Shown: positions 45,225-53,673 of the stretch, piece by piece
How the letters are laid out: every line of letters starts with the position of its first letter
Numbering within the stretch: position 1 is the stretch's first letter
From: Hahella sp. KA22
GTDB taxonomy: Bacteria; Pseudomonadota; Gammaproteobacteria; Pseudomonadales; Oleiphilaceae
NCBI RefSeq assembly: GCF_004135205.1
Contig: NZ_CP035490.1
Span: 2,683,501 to 2,747,500, forward strand
DNA length: 64,000 bases
Direction of reading: 5' to 3'
Position numbers and translations under genes: made by a program
Notes under the pieces: model-generated
Database searches by the model: none
Seen by the model: the letters and a program-made list of their open reading frames with translations, nothing else
What the model was told of the DNA's origin: nothing

Positions 45225-46234
45225 CGCTCTCGCAGCACGCTTTCCCGGTATTCTCCCGGCGTAACCCCCGTCCATTTCTTAAACGCGCGATGAAAGGTGC
45301 TGGGCTCGGTGAATCCCACCTTGAAGGCGATTTCGTTGATGGACATTTCCCGACGTGAAAGATAATAAATCGCCGCGTCTCGCCGCATATTGTCCTTAAT
45401 CTCCTGAAACGACGTGTTTTCCTCTTTCAGGCGCCGCCTTAGGGTTTGCGGACTGACATTGATCTGGGACGCGATAAACTCAAAATCCGGCATTTGCTGG
45501 CTAAGGTCACGCCCCACTAGTGCGCGGATTTTCGATGTGTAGGTGTTGCTGTCGTCCGGCCGAGCCAGCAAATCGGCGGGGGAAGTTTTCAAAAACTCCT
45601 TGAGAGAAGGCTCATCCTGGATCACCGGTAACTGCAGATAGCGTTTATGGAAGTAAATGCGCGTGTCCGGCTGATTGAATTGCAGTGGGCAATAGAACAG
45701 GTGGCGATATTCACTGGAGTGCTCCGGCTCGGGGTAGTTGAAGCGGGCTTCGTCCAAAGCCACTCGCTGCCCGGTCAGCCAGCAGGCGAACCGATGCCAG
45801 ATAACCAAAAGACTTTCCTGAAAGAAGTGGTAGGGATCGTGAAAAGTCGCCTCGGCGTCGACGATGAGCACGGCCTGATCTCCATGTACTTCCAGCTTCA
45901 AGGTCACCGGCTTGTCGAACAGAGAATAAAAGATGCGGCCGCGACGCAGCACGCTTTCCAGGTTATTGCAGTGCACCACCAGATAACACATGGTGGCGAA
46001 GGTTCCGGTTTTACAGACGGTGTCCGTCAACCCCATGAATTCGTCCTGTAAAGCCTTCCAGATGCATTGCATCAGTTTGGTGTACTGCGGGCCGCCCACA
46101 CGACTGCGCGGATTCTGGTACGCCTGCAGGGGGATGCCTGCGCAGCGTAATAGTTCGGCAACGTCCTTGCCTTGTCTTTCGGCGCCGCTCAGCGCAGCGC
46201 GAACAAAATGACTGGAAACCGTAAGTTTTGCCAT
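45215..46234 (-). CDS. AraC-family transcriptional regulator (arabinose-binding-like N-domain)
   Basis: About 339 residues from ATG 46234 (MAKLTVSSHFVRAALSGAER). The frame is open upstream to 46408, but those residues look unrelated to the family. The N-terminal half is the domain found in OruR/ArgR-type AraC proteins. The C-terminal two helix-turn-helix motifs include MSINEIAFKVGFTEPSTFHR and GVTPGEYRESVL. It is divergent from the CoA-transferase/racemase gene and probably regulates it, as such neighbours often do. The inducer is unknown. Confidence 0.87.
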   Translation of the reverse strand: MAKLTVSSHFVRAALSGAERQGKDVAELLRCAGIPLQAYQNPRSRVGGPQYTKLMQCIWKALQDEFMGLTDTVCKTGTFATMCYLVVHCNNLESVLRRGRIFYSLFDKPVTLKLEVHGDQAVLIVDAEATFHDPYHFFQESLLVIWHRFACWLTGQRVALDEARFNYPEPEHSSEYRHLFYCPLQFNQPDTRIYFHKRYLQLPVIQDEPSLKEFLKTSPADLLARPDDSNTYTSKIRALVGRDLSQQMPDFEFIASQINVSPQTLRRRLKEENTSFQEIKDNMRRDAAIYYLSRREMSINEIAFKVGFTEPSTFHRAFKKWTGVTPGEYRESVLRERQH

Positions 46235-46516
46235 GTTTTGGATATACCGGCGGAGAATACTGTTCGTCATGCCCTTGTGGGGCGCTAACCTATTGGAATC
46301 TATAGAAACTCTGATTTGCTCAGTCTTAACTAATTGCCTGTCATGATCAAGGATGATTTCGCCAATGGATTTGGCGCGGAATCCCATTGGCGTTTGATCA
46401 AGGGACATGATAATGGGGGCTGAAGCGATGCGTCCGGCTATCTGATCGTTGTAGACAATATAGAAGGAAGTTATTTGTCTACCTGAATTAATAAAATAAA
46501 ACGGTGGTTTCTCTAT

Positions 46517-47719
46517 ATGTCTGCGCCCTTATCCTCCCTGAAAATACTCGACTTCTCCACGTTGTTGCCCGGTCCCTGCGCCACCATGATGCTGGCGGAC
46601 ATGGGCGCGCAGGTTTTGCGAATCGAATCGCCCACGCGTACTGATCTGCTAAGAGTTGTTCCGCCGATGGTGGGAGAGGTCTCCGCCAGTCACGCTTATC
46701 TGAATAGGGGGAAGCGCTCTCTGACCCTGGACCTGAAACAGCCGCAGGCTGTTGATATCGTCAGAAAGCTGATTCTTGAATACGACATAGTGGTGGAGCA
46801 GTTTCGACCGGGAGTGATGCAGCGTCTGGGGTTGGACTATGAAACCCTGAAGGCGATTAACCCCCGATTGATTTATTGTTCCATCACTGGATATGGGCAA
46901 AGCGGCCCCTATCGGGACAGGCCCGGTCACGACATTAACTATCTGGCTCTGGCCGGCGTCAGTTCCTACAGCGGAAGAGTGGAAAGCGGCCCAGCCCCGT
47001 TTGGCGTGCAGACGGCGGATGTGGCGGGAGGCTCCCATCATGCAGTGATGGGGATTCTGGCGGCGGTTGTGCAGCGCCAAGTGAACGGGGAAGGGCGGTG
47101 TATTGATATCTCCATGAGCGACGCGGCCCTGGCGATGAACCATATGGCGATGGCGGGCTATCTGGCGACCGCGAAAGATCCGCAACCGGAGGAGGAAATT
47201 CTAAACGGCGGAGGCTGCTACGACTATTACCGCACTCAGGACGGGCGCTACCTTTCCGTTGGCGCCTTGGAGCCGCAATTCGCCGAGGCGCTCTGCCGCG
47301 TCTTGGATATTCCCCAGATGCTGCCGTTGATGTTAAGCCCGCGTGAGCGGGATCGGCAGACCAGCAAGAAAAAGCTAACAAAAATTTTTCTGGGTAAAAC
47401 TCTGGCGGAATGGGAACGGGTATTCGCATCGATCGAGGCCTGCGTGGAACCGGTCTTAACTTTGTCCGAAGCGGAAAAGCATCCACACTTCAACGCGAGG
47501 GAAATGTTTTGCCAAGTGAGTGATGCTGAGGGCGTGAGTCGAAAACAGTTGGCGTCCCCCATCAAATTTGAGGGAGACGCCTTTGTTCCTGGTCGCGCTG
47601 GCGCCGCATTGGGCCAACATAGCCGGGAAGTATTGACGGAGTTGGGCTTTAACGACGCTGAGATAGACGCCCTGATGGAACAGGGGGTTTCCTCATCGCC
47701 GAAAAAACGGTTCAACTAA
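46517..47719 (+). CDS. CaiB/BaiF family CoA-transferase, alpha-methylacyl-CoA racemase-like
   Basis: A protein of 400 residues. It starts MSAPLSSLKILDFSTLLPGP, then ATMMLADMGAQVLRIESP. The motif RPGHDINYLALAGVSSYSGR carries the His of the alpha-methylacyl-CoA racemase active site, and GVQTADVAGGSHHAVMGILA the matching Asp region. It may epimerise branched 2-methylacyl-CoA esters; transferase activity cannot be excluded. It is divergent from an AraC gene, and its stop is 2 bases from the stop of the convergent T3S substrate gene. Confidence 0.88.
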   Translation: MSAPLSSLKILDFSTLLPGPCATMMLADMGAQVLRIESPTRTDLLRVVPPMVGEVSASHAYLNRGKRSLTLDLKQPQAVDIVRKLILEYDIVVEQFRPGVMQRLGLDYETLKAINPRLIYCSITGYGQSGPYRDRPGHDINYLALAGVSSYSGRVESGPAPFGVQTADVAGGSHHAVMGILAAVVQRQVNGEGRCIDISMSDAALAMNHMAMAGYLATAKDPQPEEEILNGGGCYDYYRTQDGRYLSVGALEPQFAEALCRVLDIPQMLPLMLSPRERDRQTSKKKLTKIFLGKTLAEWERVFASIEACVEPVLTLSEAEKHPHFNAREMFCQVSDAEGVSRKQLASPIKFEGDAFVPGRAGAALGQHSREVLTELGFNDAEIDALMEQGVSSSPKKRFN

Positions 47720-47721
47720 AG

Positions 47722-48270
47722 TTAGAATGTGCCGCTGACGGCGTTATTTAATTCTTCTAACTTTTTGCCTGCATCAGATTGGTCTGTTACTGTCGCCACG
47801 ATGCCAGCGCCCAAAGTGTTGGCTACTGCTCCGACGCCATTGATTGCAGCATTTTTGAAATCGCCTTGGGCCGCGTATTGAACGGCGCTGCCAGCGAACA
47901 TTCGGGCTTCCCGCATGTGGGCTTCGCCCTGGGACAATGTGCCTCTCTCATGCTCGGACACGTTATTGGCGATGCTATGCGCCTGGTCGTTGGGCAATGG
48001 CACGCCGTTTTGTTGCAGGAAACTGTTTACGCCGTTGACCGCCTGGCCATAGTAGGTTTGGGCTCCTTCGGTGCTGGACGCGAGATAAGCTCGGCCGTTT
48101 GACGAAGCAGTTGGGTGAGAGGATGAGCCTCCTCCCAGATCTGAGCCGCCAAGTCGCCCACTGTCGTTAGAGGGCGAGGCATGGTTCAGGCTCGACGATG
48201 GATTCGTCGAATTGGGTTGTTGGGTTGGTTGCACTTGATTGGCGGATGATACGCCATGGATATTGGTCAT
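47722..48270 (-). CDS. Putative type III secretion substrate of unknown function
   Basis: About 182 residues from ATG 48270, with AGGAG eight bases upstream. The N-terminal third is low in complexity (Ser, Asn, Gln, Gly, Pro), typical of T3S signals, for example ANQVQPTQQPNSTNPSSSL. The C-terminal part is helical, with HMREARMFAGSAVQYAAQGD and a small-residue-rich segment INGVGAVANTLGAGIVATV that could insert in a membrane. It begins 10 bases after the stop of a CesT-like chaperone gene. The secretion call comes from that pairing; no known effector family is recognised. Confidence 0.65.
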   Translation of the reverse strand: MTNIHGVSSANQVQPTQQPNSTNPSSSLNHASPSNDSGRLGGSDLGGGSSSHPTASSNGRAYLASSTEGAQTYYGQAVNGVNSFLQQNGVPLPNDQAHSIANNVSEHERGTLSQGEAHMREARMFAGSAVQYAAQGDFKNAAINGVGAVANTLGAGIVATVTDQSDAGKKLEELNNAVSGTF

Positions 48271-48280
48271 CTTACGACTC

Positions 48281-48775
48281 CTATACTCGCATGAAGCTAT
48301 TTGGGTGTACCGGCTGAGCGGTAGTGGATGCGGTTGGCGCTTTATGGCCAGAGCCAATGGCGTCTACCATCTGCTCGCGGATTTGGGTGGCGCTTTCAAT
48401 AAAGAAGTCCAGTAAGTTGTTTAACTGAACCGCCTCGTTAACCTGTTCTGTCAGATATTGCATATGGAGCGTCAGGCGATGGCTTTCCGGGTTGATAGAC
48501 AGGGTGGCGCCACGGGTGCTTTTGCCCAGGAAATTCCACTCAAGCAATTTCTCCAGCAGGGCGGCTTTGCTTGCTTCCGCGTCAGGCGTATGGCCGAAAT
48601 CCGCATGTAGCAGCAACCAGGGGCTGTCATGGGTTTGTACAATGGAATAGAGATGGCCATCTACAGAGAGAGAGCAGACGCCGTTATTATCAAGCTTCAT
48701 AAACGGCAGGTTGTAATCCTGGCCTAGTTGGCGCAGGAAAGAGTTGATTTTAGTTTGGCCGGTTTGGTCAACCAT
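48281..48775 (-). CDS. CesT/Tir-family type III secretion chaperone (second copy)
   Basis: About 164 residues from ATG 48775, with GAGGGA upstream. The longer frame from 48922 overlaps the end of the beta-propeller gene and is rejected. The fold pattern matches class I chaperones: helix KINSFLRQLGQDYNL, strand FMKLDNNGVCSLSVDG, strands HLYSIVQTHDSPWLLLHADF, and helix LNNLLDFFIESATQIREQM. It shares LD-x-NGVC with the chaperone at 18165. A Pro/Thr/Ser tail extends beyond the fold. It should serve the substrate encoded directly downstream. Confidence 0.75.
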   Translation of the reverse strand: MVDQTGQTKINSFLRQLGQDYNLPFMKLDNNGVCSLSVDGHLYSIVQTHDSPWLLLHADFGHTPDAEASKAALLEKLLEWNFLGKSTRGATLSINPESHRLTLHMQYLTEQVNEAVQLNNLLDFFIESATQIREQMVDAIGSGHKAPTASTTAQPVHPNSFMRV

Positions 48776-48885
48776 CTTGGACGTTCCCTCATACTGACTA
48801 TTTGTCTGCATTGGGTAACGCTTTCTCAAGCAAAGTTGCGCAGGGTTTTCGCCCTGGCGCAACCAGACGGGAGGGGAAATGAGGC

Positions 48886-49773
48886 TTAAGGCAGTCGATA
48901 GGCAGCCAGTTCGCCTTTCCACATGAGCGGCATCAGCACCAGTTTTTGTTCTGGAATGTAGTCCAGGTCGGCGCTGCCGGGGGGAAGTTCGAATTCCGCC
49001 GGCGCTGTGTTCAGGGAGTTGAAATAGAACAGACGGCCACGCATGAAATCCGTGGCCAGCAGGCCGTTTGCGCCATCGTCGGTGACGCCGTCCAAGTTGC
49101 CAAGAGGCTGGTCGTCAATCAAATCGCTGATGTGTTTGTCGGATAGCTGAACCTGCTTCAGGCGGCCGGGGATGCGTGTGCTGAAGTCAGCCTGCAGATC
49201 CTGTCCCCAGGCGGCCACCAGCAGGCGATCGCGCTGTGCCCACAGACCATTGGGAAAGTTCAGTTCCGCAGAACTTAGCCAGATTTCCAGGACGCCCTGA
49301 CGCAAGCGGTAAATACGCTGCTTCAAAAGGTCGGAAATATAAACGTCGCCGTTGTCTGCGACCGTCACATCGTTAAGAAACTGGGCCTCAGGCGCTTCAT
49401 AGGTATGAGCAACCTTTCCCGTAGTGATGTCGATGTCCAGAACACGGGTCAGGTCCGCCACATAAAGGTGGTCGCCATAGACGCCCAGACCCTTGGGCGC
49501 ATTCAGGCCTTGCACCCAGTGTTTTTTCACAATGTCTCCGCTCTCCGTCAGTACGGAGATATAACCCAGTCCATTAGCGGCGCCAGCGCCCCCATTCATG
49601 CTGGATAGCAGAATTTGATGACGCTTGCGGTCGTAAATCGCCGACTCCGGCTGGTCGAAGCCGGAAGCGGTCCAGACATTTTGGAGAGAGGGTTGTGTAG
49701 GCGCAGCAGTCTCCGCTGACGCGGCGAAGGGCAGGGCGGCGAGTGCGAGCAGGCTGAGAAGTCGAGAATGCAT
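48886..49773 (-). CDS. Periplasmic SMP-30/NHL-type beta-propeller protein
   Basis: A protein of 295 residues. The signal peptide MHSRLLSLLALAALPFAASA is followed by a propeller-like repeat pattern: FDQPESAIYDRKRHQILLSS, then LNAPKGLGVYGDHLYVADLT and LNDVTVADNGDVYISDL. These fit the SMP-30/gluconolactonase/LRE-like superfamily, but the metal-binding residues are not clear enough to claim lactonase activity. It is divergent from a Xre-type regulator 146 bases away, which may control it. Confidence 0.82.
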   Translation of the reverse strand: MHSRLLSLLALAALPFAASAETAAPTQPSLQNVWTASGFDQPESAIYDRKRHQILLSSMNGGAGAANGLGYISVLTESGDIVKKHWVQGLNAPKGLGVYGDHLYVADLTRVLDIDITTGKVAHTYEAPEAQFLNDVTVADNGDVYISDLLKQRIYRLRQGVLEIWLSSAELNFPNGLWAQRDRLLVAAWGQDLQADFSTRIPGRLKQVQLSDKHISDLIDDQPLGNLDGVTDDGANGLLATDFMRGRLFYFNSLNTAPAEFELPPGSADLDYIPEQKLVLMPLMWKGELAAYRLP

Positions 49774-49919
49774 GTTATCTCCTGAGACAGAACAATTAGG
49801 TTGTCGTTTGAATGCGCTCAGGTTATGTTTTTATGTGACTTTTTGAAATTTATGGATATTGAAGTGACAATATATGTATCTTTTTGCTGCGTGAAGCGAC
49901 ATATGAAGGATGGCGACAT

Positions 49920-50723
49920 ATGAAGCAAGAGCAGGCCGTTAATCAGGGTAGCGATCGATCAGAGCTAATCGCTGTACTTAAAACTGCATTGAAGGCCAAA
50001 GGGTTCACTTACCGCGACCTAGCGGAAACATTAGGCGTTTCGGAGCAGAGCGTTAAGCGGCTTTTTCGTGATCAGGATTGTTCTTTAAGCAGGCTGGAGA
50101 AAATTTGTGAGGCGATTGGCGTCTCTCTCCTCGATCTGGTGCTGGTGGCGCGTAATCGTCAGGAGCCGCTCACCCGGATCACCCCGGAACAGGAGCGCTT
50201 TCTGGCGTCCCATATCAGTCATTTCAATATTTTATTTCTGCTCACGCAGGGATACAGCGTCACTGATATTCAGGCGCGTCATGGTTTATCGCAGGCGCAG
50301 ATGTACGCCTTTCTACGCGCGCTGGAAGTCTGGCGCTTTCTGGATATCAAGCAGGGCCTGGAGATTCGGCTGCGAGTGGAAGGGCATTTGAGTTTTCCTC
50401 TGGGAGGCGCGTTGCATGAGCATATTAAAAGCATGAACAGCCGTTTCCTGTCACAGGTTCTGGATGAATATGAGCAGGAAGACCGACTGTTCGACAGCGG
50501 GTTTCGGCGCGTCTCGCAAAGCACCCTGCAGCGCTGGCGACGGGAGATGGAAGAGCTGGTCCGCCAGGTGCGGCGCAGCGCCTATCAGGACGAGCGGCTG
50601 CTGCCGGCGGATCAGCTGGTTCCGGTAAAATGGACGCTGTGTCTGAGCCCCTTTGACTGGTTTGCGCAGTTAGAGGTCAATCCTGAGGATGCTTTGGCCG
50701 CTATACCGAAACAGGAAAATTAA
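49920..50723 (+). CDS. Xre-type helix-turn-helix regulator
   Basis: About 267 residues from ATG 49920, with AGGA upstream; 12 extra codons are open before it. The Cro/C1-type domain is at about 20-75: YRDLAETLGVSEQSVKRLFR, then SLSRLEKICEAIGVSLLDLV. The remaining ~190 residues form an unrecognised, mostly helical effector region with a second possible HTH (YSVTDIQARHGLSQAQMYAF). It is divergent from the beta-propeller gene and converges with an AraC gene. Confidence 0.85.
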   Translation: MKQEQAVNQGSDRSELIAVLKTALKAKGFTYRDLAETLGVSEQSVKRLFRDQDCSLSRLEKICEAIGVSLLDLVLVARNRQEPLTRITPEQERFLASHISHFNILFLLTQGYSVTDIQARHGLSQAQMYAFLRALEVWRFLDIKQGLEIRLRVEGHLSFPLGGALHEHIKSMNSRFLSQVLDEYEQEDRLFDSGFRRVSQSTLQRWRREMEELVRQVRRSAYQDERLLPADQLVPVKWTLCLSPFDWFAQLEVNPEDALAAIPKQEN

Positions 50724-50755
50724 GCGGATTCAGTCCGCGCTTTGGTTTGAGGCAG

Positions 50756-51799
50756 TCAAGAAGGCGCGCCGGCGTTGTCGCGGAACTCGCCGGGCGTCAC
50801 CCCCGTATGGCTCTTGAAGCTGCGGTGAAAGGAGCGCACTTCCGCGAATCCAAGCTGGCGGGCGATATCTGGAATAGGGATGTCGGAGTGGGCCAGCATA
50901 TCCTGCGCCATCTCCAGGCGTACCTCGTCGAGTAACTGCTGGTAGCTGCTATGGGATTCGCTCAGCCGTCTCTGCAGCGTACGGGCGGTGACGCCAAGCC
51001 GTTCCGCCACCATATCCTGGCGGCTGACGCCATGGCGCAATTGATAGCGAATGGCGTTCTTCACCCGGGTCAATAAGCTCAGGTCTTCCTCGTCCAGCGT
51101 TTTGATCTGGGCGCTGGCGTGGCTTTCCAATGTTTGCCGCAGCAGCAGATCTGGTTGCCGTAAAGGCGTGTCCAGCAGTCTGTCGTTCACCACCAGCCCG
51201 CTCACTGGACTGTCGAAGATGACCTCACATTGGAAAGCGCGCTGGTAGGCGGGTTTAAATTCAGGGCCGGGAGACGGATGTTCAAAAAGCACCTGCAAGG
51301 GGGCGGCGTTGTCCGCATTCGCGAGCCAGCGGGCGAAGTTGACCCAGGACGCCAGCACATTGGCGATCATATGCGGGCGCACATCCGGATCAGGGTAGGC
51401 GCAGTCCCATCGAATCAGAGTCTGCCCGCCTTCTTGCGTCAGACTGGTGACCCCCATGTCGCCAACCAGCTTTTCAAAGGGAATGATGCGCTCCACCGCT
51501 TCCCGCAACGTGCTGCAGCTCATGACCAGATAGCCCAGCACGCTATACGAACCCGGCTGCACATAAGCGCCGCTTTTCAATCCCAATAGCGGGTCCTGCG
51601 CCTGTTGTGTGAGATCCCGCAACAAGGCCTGAAATTGATCGCCATTAATGCGCGTATGCTGCCCTCCTTGCAGAATAGCTGGATCAACGCCGGCGGCGGC
51701 GAGAGCGCGATCGCAGTCCAGACCGGAGTCGGCGGCGAAGCGCAAATATTGATTGATGGCGGGAACGGAGGCGAATCCCAAGTGCTGGTTGGCGTTCAT
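50756..51799 (-). CDS. AraC-family transcriptional regulator of the AGPS-like operon
   Basis: A protein of 347 residues with the N-terminal arabinose-binding-like domain (residues about 20-210) and a C-terminal AraC domain. The HTH motifs are DMVAERLGVTARTLQRRLSE and IPDIARQLGFAEVRSFHRSF, followed by GVTPGEFRDN. It is divergent, across 218 bases, from the FAD oxidase/GlpD/FGGY kinase operon, its likely target. The inducer is unknown. Confidence 0.88.
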   Translation of the reverse strand: MNANQHLGFASVPAINQYLRFAADSGLDCDRALAAAGVDPAILQGGQHTRINGDQFQALLRDLTQQAQDPLLGLKSGAYVQPGSYSVLGYLVMSCSTLREAVERIIPFEKLVGDMGVTSLTQEGGQTLIRWDCAYPDPDVRPHMIANVLASWVNFARWLANADNAAPLQVLFEHPSPGPEFKPAYQRAFQCEVIFDSPVSGLVVNDRLLDTPLRQPDLLLRQTLESHASAQIKTLDEEDLSLLTRVKNAIRYQLRHGVSRQDMVAERLGVTARTLQRRLSESHSSYQQLLDEVRLEMAQDMLAHSDIPIPDIARQLGFAEVRSFHRSFKSHTGVTPGEFRDNAGAPS

Positions 51800-52017
51800 T
51801 TTTTATGTCTATTACAACGTTTATTGACGTTTGTCGCCAAATGATACCGGGGCTGTCTTAATCCGACAGTGACTGACGACGGATTTTAATTAGTATATGC
51901 CGCAGAGAACAGGCCCGAAATGGCGACAGATCATAGGGCTGAGGTCCGTTACAGCGGCGACGCTGCTATCGACGGACGCAGACAGCGTAAGAAACAGGTT
52001 CACACCGGGAGACACGT

Positions 52018-53673
52018 ATGCGGCGTTGGAATGGCTGGGGCGATGAAAATAATGGGATGGAGCTGCCGCCTGGCGGCGTTGGATTTCTTCATGAGCGCGT
52101 TGGTAAGGCGACGCCGCTTGCTGACGCGTCGCTGGAGAGTGTGCTGGCGCGAACGCCGCTGTCACGTCTGCCTGCGCATCCTCTGATTACCACTGACGCC
52201 GAGACCCGCGTCAGACATGCGCGGGGGCAAAGTCTGCCGGACTGGCTGGCCATGCGCAGCGGCGATTTTCAATTTTTCCCTGATGGCGTGGCCTTTCCCG
52301 AAAGCTCAGAGGCGGTGCGCGAATTGTTGGACTTCTGCCTGGAGAGGGACATTGTCGTCATTCCCTACGGCGGCGGCACCAGCGTGGCGGGACACATCAA
52401 CCCGTTTGACTCGGACAAGCCTATCCTGACGATAGATATGGGGCGCATGAACAGTCTGTTGGAGTTGGATGAAGAGAGTCAGCTCGCCACTTTTGGGGCT
52501 GGGACGCCTGGCCCGCATCTGGAAGCGCAATTGCGGGCGCGGGGTTACACCCTCGGACATTTCCCCCAATCCTTTGAACTGTCCACGGTGGGCGGTTGGG
52601 TCGCCAGCCGCTCCAGCGGGCAGCAGTCCCTGCGTTATGGCCGTATCGAGCAACTGTTTGCCGGCGGCCGCGTCGAGACGCCCCGGGGAACGATGTATAT
52701 CCCCACTTTTCCCGCCTCGTCGGCGGGACCGGATATTCGTGAAATTATTCTGGGGTCGGAAGGGCGCATGGGGGTGCTCACGGAAGTGAAAGTGCGAGTG
52801 ACGCCCCTGGCGGAAAAAGAAGATTTCTACGTCATCGTGTTCCCTTCCTGGACTCAGGCCAAAACCGCCGCCCGCGAGCTGGTTCAGGGCAAGGTGCAGT
52901 TGTCCATGCTGCGCGTCAGCAACGCGGTGGAGACGGAAACACAATTGGCGCTGGCGGGACATCCCAAACAGATCGAATGGCTGGAGCGCTATCTGAAGTG
53001 GCGCGGGGCTGGCGCAGGTAAGTGCATGATGACTGTCGGCGTGACCGGGACCACCGAACAGTGCCGCGCAGCCAGGAGCCAGCTCAATGCGCTGATCAAG
53101 CGTCGGCAGGGCGTCAACACGGGTACGTTGCTGGGACGTAAATGGGCGCAAAAACGCTTCCTGATGCCATACCTGCGCGAAGCGCTATGGCGTGACGGCT
53201 ATGTGGTGGACACCCTGGAAACCGCCACCGACTGGGATAATGTCGATCACCTGCTCAACAAAATCGAAGCCAATCTACGGGCAGGTCTGGAGCGGGAAGG
53301 GGAGCAGGTGCATGTGTTCACTCACTTGTCGCATTTCTACGGACAGGGCTGCTCCATATACACCACCTATGTTTTTAAATCAGGCTCCAGCTATGAGGAA
53401 ACATTGGCGCGTTGGGAGCGCATGAAAACCTCCACTTCCGACATGATTGTCAACAATCGCGGCACCATCAGTCACCAGCACGGCGTGGGTAAAGATCATG
53501 TGCCTTACCTGCCGGTGGAGAAAGGGGAGCTGGGCATGTGCGCGATCGCGGCGTTATGTCGGGAGTTCGACCCACAACAGCTGATGAATCCGGGAACCCT
53601 GATCGCCAGCGTGGAGGAGCCGCAAATCGCTGCTAAAAAAGCCGCCAAACGAGGTGATGTATGGACAACCTGA
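52018..53673 (+). CDS. FAD-binding oxidase, alkyldihydroxyacetonephosphate synthase-like
   Basis: A protein of 551 residues with GGGAGA seven bases before the ATG. It starts MRRWNGWGDENNG, typical of AGPS-like bacterial proteins. The PCMH-type FAD domain has VVIPYGGGTSVAGHINPF and LGHFPQSFELSTVGGWVASR. The C-terminal VAO-type domain ends with the His-rich motif GTISHQHGVGKDHVPYL and the family end REFDPQQLMNPGTL. In eukaryotes AGPS forms the ether bond of ether lipids; here activity on glycerol-type substrates is suggested by the two downstream genes. It overlaps the next gene by 13 bases. Confidence 0.9.
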   Translation: MRRWNGWGDENNGMELPPGGVGFLHERVGKATPLADASLESVLARTPLSRLPAHPLITTDAETRVRHARGQSLPDWLAMRSGDFQFFPDGVAFPESSEAVRELLDFCLERDIVVIPYGGGTSVAGHINPFDSDKPILTIDMGRMNSLLELDEESQLATFGAGTPGPHLEAQLRARGYTLGHFPQSFELSTVGGWVASRSSGQQSLRYGRIEQLFAGGRVETPRGTMYIPTFPASSAGPDIREIILGSEGRMGVLTEVKVRVTPLAEKEDFYVIVFPSWTQAKTAARELVQGKVQLSMLRVSNAVETETQLALAGHPKQIEWLERYLKWRGAGAGKCMMTVGVTGTTEQCRAARSQLNALIKRRQGVNTGTLLGRKWAQKRFLMPYLREALWRDGYVVDTLETATDWDNVDHLLNKIEANLRAGLEREGEQVHVFTHLSHFYGQGCSIYTTYVFKSGSSYEETLARWERMKTSTSDMIVNNRGTISHQHGVGKDHVPYLPVEKGELGMCAIAALCREFDPQQLMNPGTLIASVEEPQIAAKKAAKRGDVWTT

